Assembly: GCA_015501585.1 (NCBI GenBank)
Contig: JADNRY010000425.1
Span: 1-50,271, forward strand
Direction: 5' to 3'
Length of the DNA stretch: 50,271 nucleotides
Source of the DNA: Rhodocollybia butyracea
Lineage: Eukaryota; Basidiomycota; Agaricomycetes; Agaricales; Omphalotaceae
Positions 48,364-50,271 of the stretch are shown here, in pieces. The notes beneath the pieces are model-generated. The model was not told the DNA's origin, ran no database searches, and worked only from the letters and a program-made list of their open reading frames with translations. Position 1 is the stretch's first letter. Each line of letters opens with the position of its first letter. A program made the position numbers and the translations under genes.

Positions 48364-50271
48364 GGAGGGAGGTGCAAAAAAGCCGGAGATGGAAAAAACT
48401 TTAGTAGATCTGCTAAAGTGACGGTCCTTGCCGGTCCGTTGAACTTAATGCGGGGAAATCCATCCAATTGATACATGTGGCAGTTCGGCGGGAAACCGCG
48501 GAAATGATTAGACCGAAGCCGGCACACCGTTTGGCCTCAACTGTTTATACTCTCCTGTTGACAGTGTAGTGATTTCACTTTCTAATCATGTGTTCACGCT
48601 CGCCGGGCAAGATAGACAAGATTCTTGCAGTGATTTCCAATCGATGTTTGCATTGGACTTTGAATTTGATTGAGCCAGCCAATGAGTCGATGTGATGTTT
48701 TGGGACAATTCATACTATTCTAGATCTTACTATAAGCTTCACCGTGGACTTTGTGCTTATCTTCCCAGAATCACAAGTAACGGCCACTTCCGCACATAAC
48801 AAACGTGGCCAAGCTGGGAATGCTGGAAATTAAAGACTCTGATCCTCTCTGATCGAACCACTCACCTTTAAGCAAGTTTTGCGGTTGGATCCCTATTTCA
48901 ATTCCAATTTCACCGCAAGACCGCGGGGCTTATGCTTGAATAGGGGTTAGAAACAACGTACCGTTGCTTGTCGGTCAAGCTCTGTACTTGATTGATTCAA
49001 AGGCTCCCACTGAGGATCCAAACTGTTGATGTTGGTAACTGCACTACGCATACTTATCAAGCTGCCGAAAACTCCACAACAGTTGAAGAAACCTTGATAC
49101 CCGGGCCCGCTTTACACTGAATACTTTCTCGGATACTTTCACCTCCATAGGGATTGTCAACGTGTAGTCTCTCTCGGGCCCAGGAGACTGGCTCCCCTGT
49201 GCAAGATATGCATGGAAGCTATATATGACAGTACACTCATTTTGCCACGGAGGTTGTCAGAAGGTCAAACTTAAGGGCTGGTCAGTAGATATGATAGCAG
49301 GGTGAGGAGATTGCTGCAACTGGAGATTGTACTTTTCTCTGAGACTACAACTGCAACGATGCTCGAAAGCCTTCTGCTTTTATATTGGGTCACTTACTGA
49401 ATACTCCGATACCACACTTATCCGTTCTTCATATGTCTGCCTACAATGCAACATTGGATTTTTATGAGGGGAAAAGATTGGAAGAATAACGCGTACAGCA
49501 GCTAAGCAAGCTAAGAATAACACAGCCTAAACCATCATAGTGATGTCGATCTTTGACTGGTGTTCGGCAACTTCAAATTTCACCCCGCTGTGAGGTAGCT
49601 TCGACAACATAAAACTTGTCCTTGGATTTGTCGCAATTTCCTTCTCCACTCTTCGGCAAATGACCGCCGATATCTATCACATGTGGGATTAGGCATCTCC
49701 CTGCTGCCGTGAACCAACTGAGAAGGCCTTTTATTGCGTTCATCGCGAGATGAGCTTTTTGAAACTGGTGACTAGTTACTCGGGTGTAACTTGACCAGCT
49801 GTCTTGGAAGGTGCCCAAAGTAATACGGGTCTCTCAAGGTCATTTTCTTGATTCAGATTGATCTCGAAATTGCGAGAACTACCTGTGATGTGTATATATC
49901 GTTCACCGTTTTCTACACACCCAAACAAGGTTTATCAGTTATTTTCCAAGCCACGATATAGCAGAAGTTGCACTTGGTGAATTAAAACAACAGCTTCCCT
50001 CATTTTGCTATTGTTGCTTGGGCGCAATCTGAAATTACGAGTCCTGAATGTAATGAAGGCTCGTCCTTATGGCGGGTTTTGCGTGAGAACTTTTCCCGAT
50101 TAAGCCTGATTTCGTCCAAATCCGGTTGACCCAATTAGGATTCCGTTTCGATATATTTGAATGTCAAAGCATATCCCATGTGACTTTCTGATTGCTCATC
50201 CACATACTCTGTTGAATAAAAATGCTGAGAGATACGGCAGAAAGAATAGAACAGCAAATAAATTCAGATAG
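48364..50271. other. Intergenic region, no supported gene
   Basis: Upstream region of xylulokinase and beyond. The open frames (for example - 49573-49818) have no family resemblance, and no RNA gene, repeat or transposon end was recognised. A gene starting beyond the window is possible. Confidence 0.4.

Overview
This window is nuclear DNA from a filamentous basidiomycete, most likely an Agaricomycete. The reasons are: genes split by many short introns (47-64 nt, GT-AG and a few GC-AG), a DUF6535 membrane protein, NACHT (STAND/NLR-type) proteins with the N-terminus typical of mushroom fungi, a tRNA-Pro with a short intron at position 37/38, and degraded LINE and DNA-transposon remains. Exon structures were built by hand from splice signals, frame continuity and family conservation. 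For most genes the exon lengths sum to a multiple of three; where they do not, this is stated.

Layout. 1-1.96 kb: a degenerate repeat array, no convincing gene. 2-6.65 kb (-): DUSP-type ubiquitin hydrolase (UBP12/USP15 family). 7.9-9.1 kb (+): short-chain dehydrogenase. 9.35-9.6 kb: LINE reverse-transcriptase fragment. 9.87-12.1 kb (-): DUF6535 membrane protein. 12.7-14.1 kb (-): five-finger CCCH protein (ZC3H3 type). 14.2 kb (+): tRNA-Pro(AGG). 15.5-17.8 kb (-): CCZ1. 18.1-19.9 kb: a small (-) ORF head to head with a (+) single-pass membrane protein. 19.9-24.2 kb: duplicated and decayed sequence (a PIF1 3' relic and copies of an unknown coding unit). 24.2-26.6 kb (-): PIF1 helicase. 27.1-28.9 kb (-) RPN6 and 29.0-29.6 kb (+) RPB4, diverging from an 84-bp gap. 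29.6-31.7 kb (-): PUS1. 30.9-39.5 kb: a tandem duplication carrying two NACHT genes, a truncated PUS1 relic and an inserted TIR element. 40.5-42.2 kb (+): FSP1/AIFM2-like oxidoreductase. 42.9-44.0 kb (+): RING protein. 44.6-45.3 kb (+): small orphan gene. 46.4-48.3 kb (-): xylulokinase. 48.4-50.3 kb: no gene seen.

Most genes are housekeeping functions: proteasome and ubiquitin turnover (RPN6, UBP12, RING), transcription and RNA maturation (RPB4, PUS1, ZC3H3, tRNA-Pro), genome maintenance (PIF1), endolysosomal fusion (CCZ1) and pentose catabolism (xylulokinase). They do not form one pathway. The fast-evolving parts are the NACHT duplication and the 20-24 kb relic region.

The two most notable signals are (i) two NACHT paralogues identical over 789 bp, starting exactly at the start codon, inside otherwise clearly diverged copies; and (ii) frequent one-base frame breaks at short homopolymers in otherwise well-conserved genes, nine of them in UBP12 alone, which look more like base-calling error than decay.
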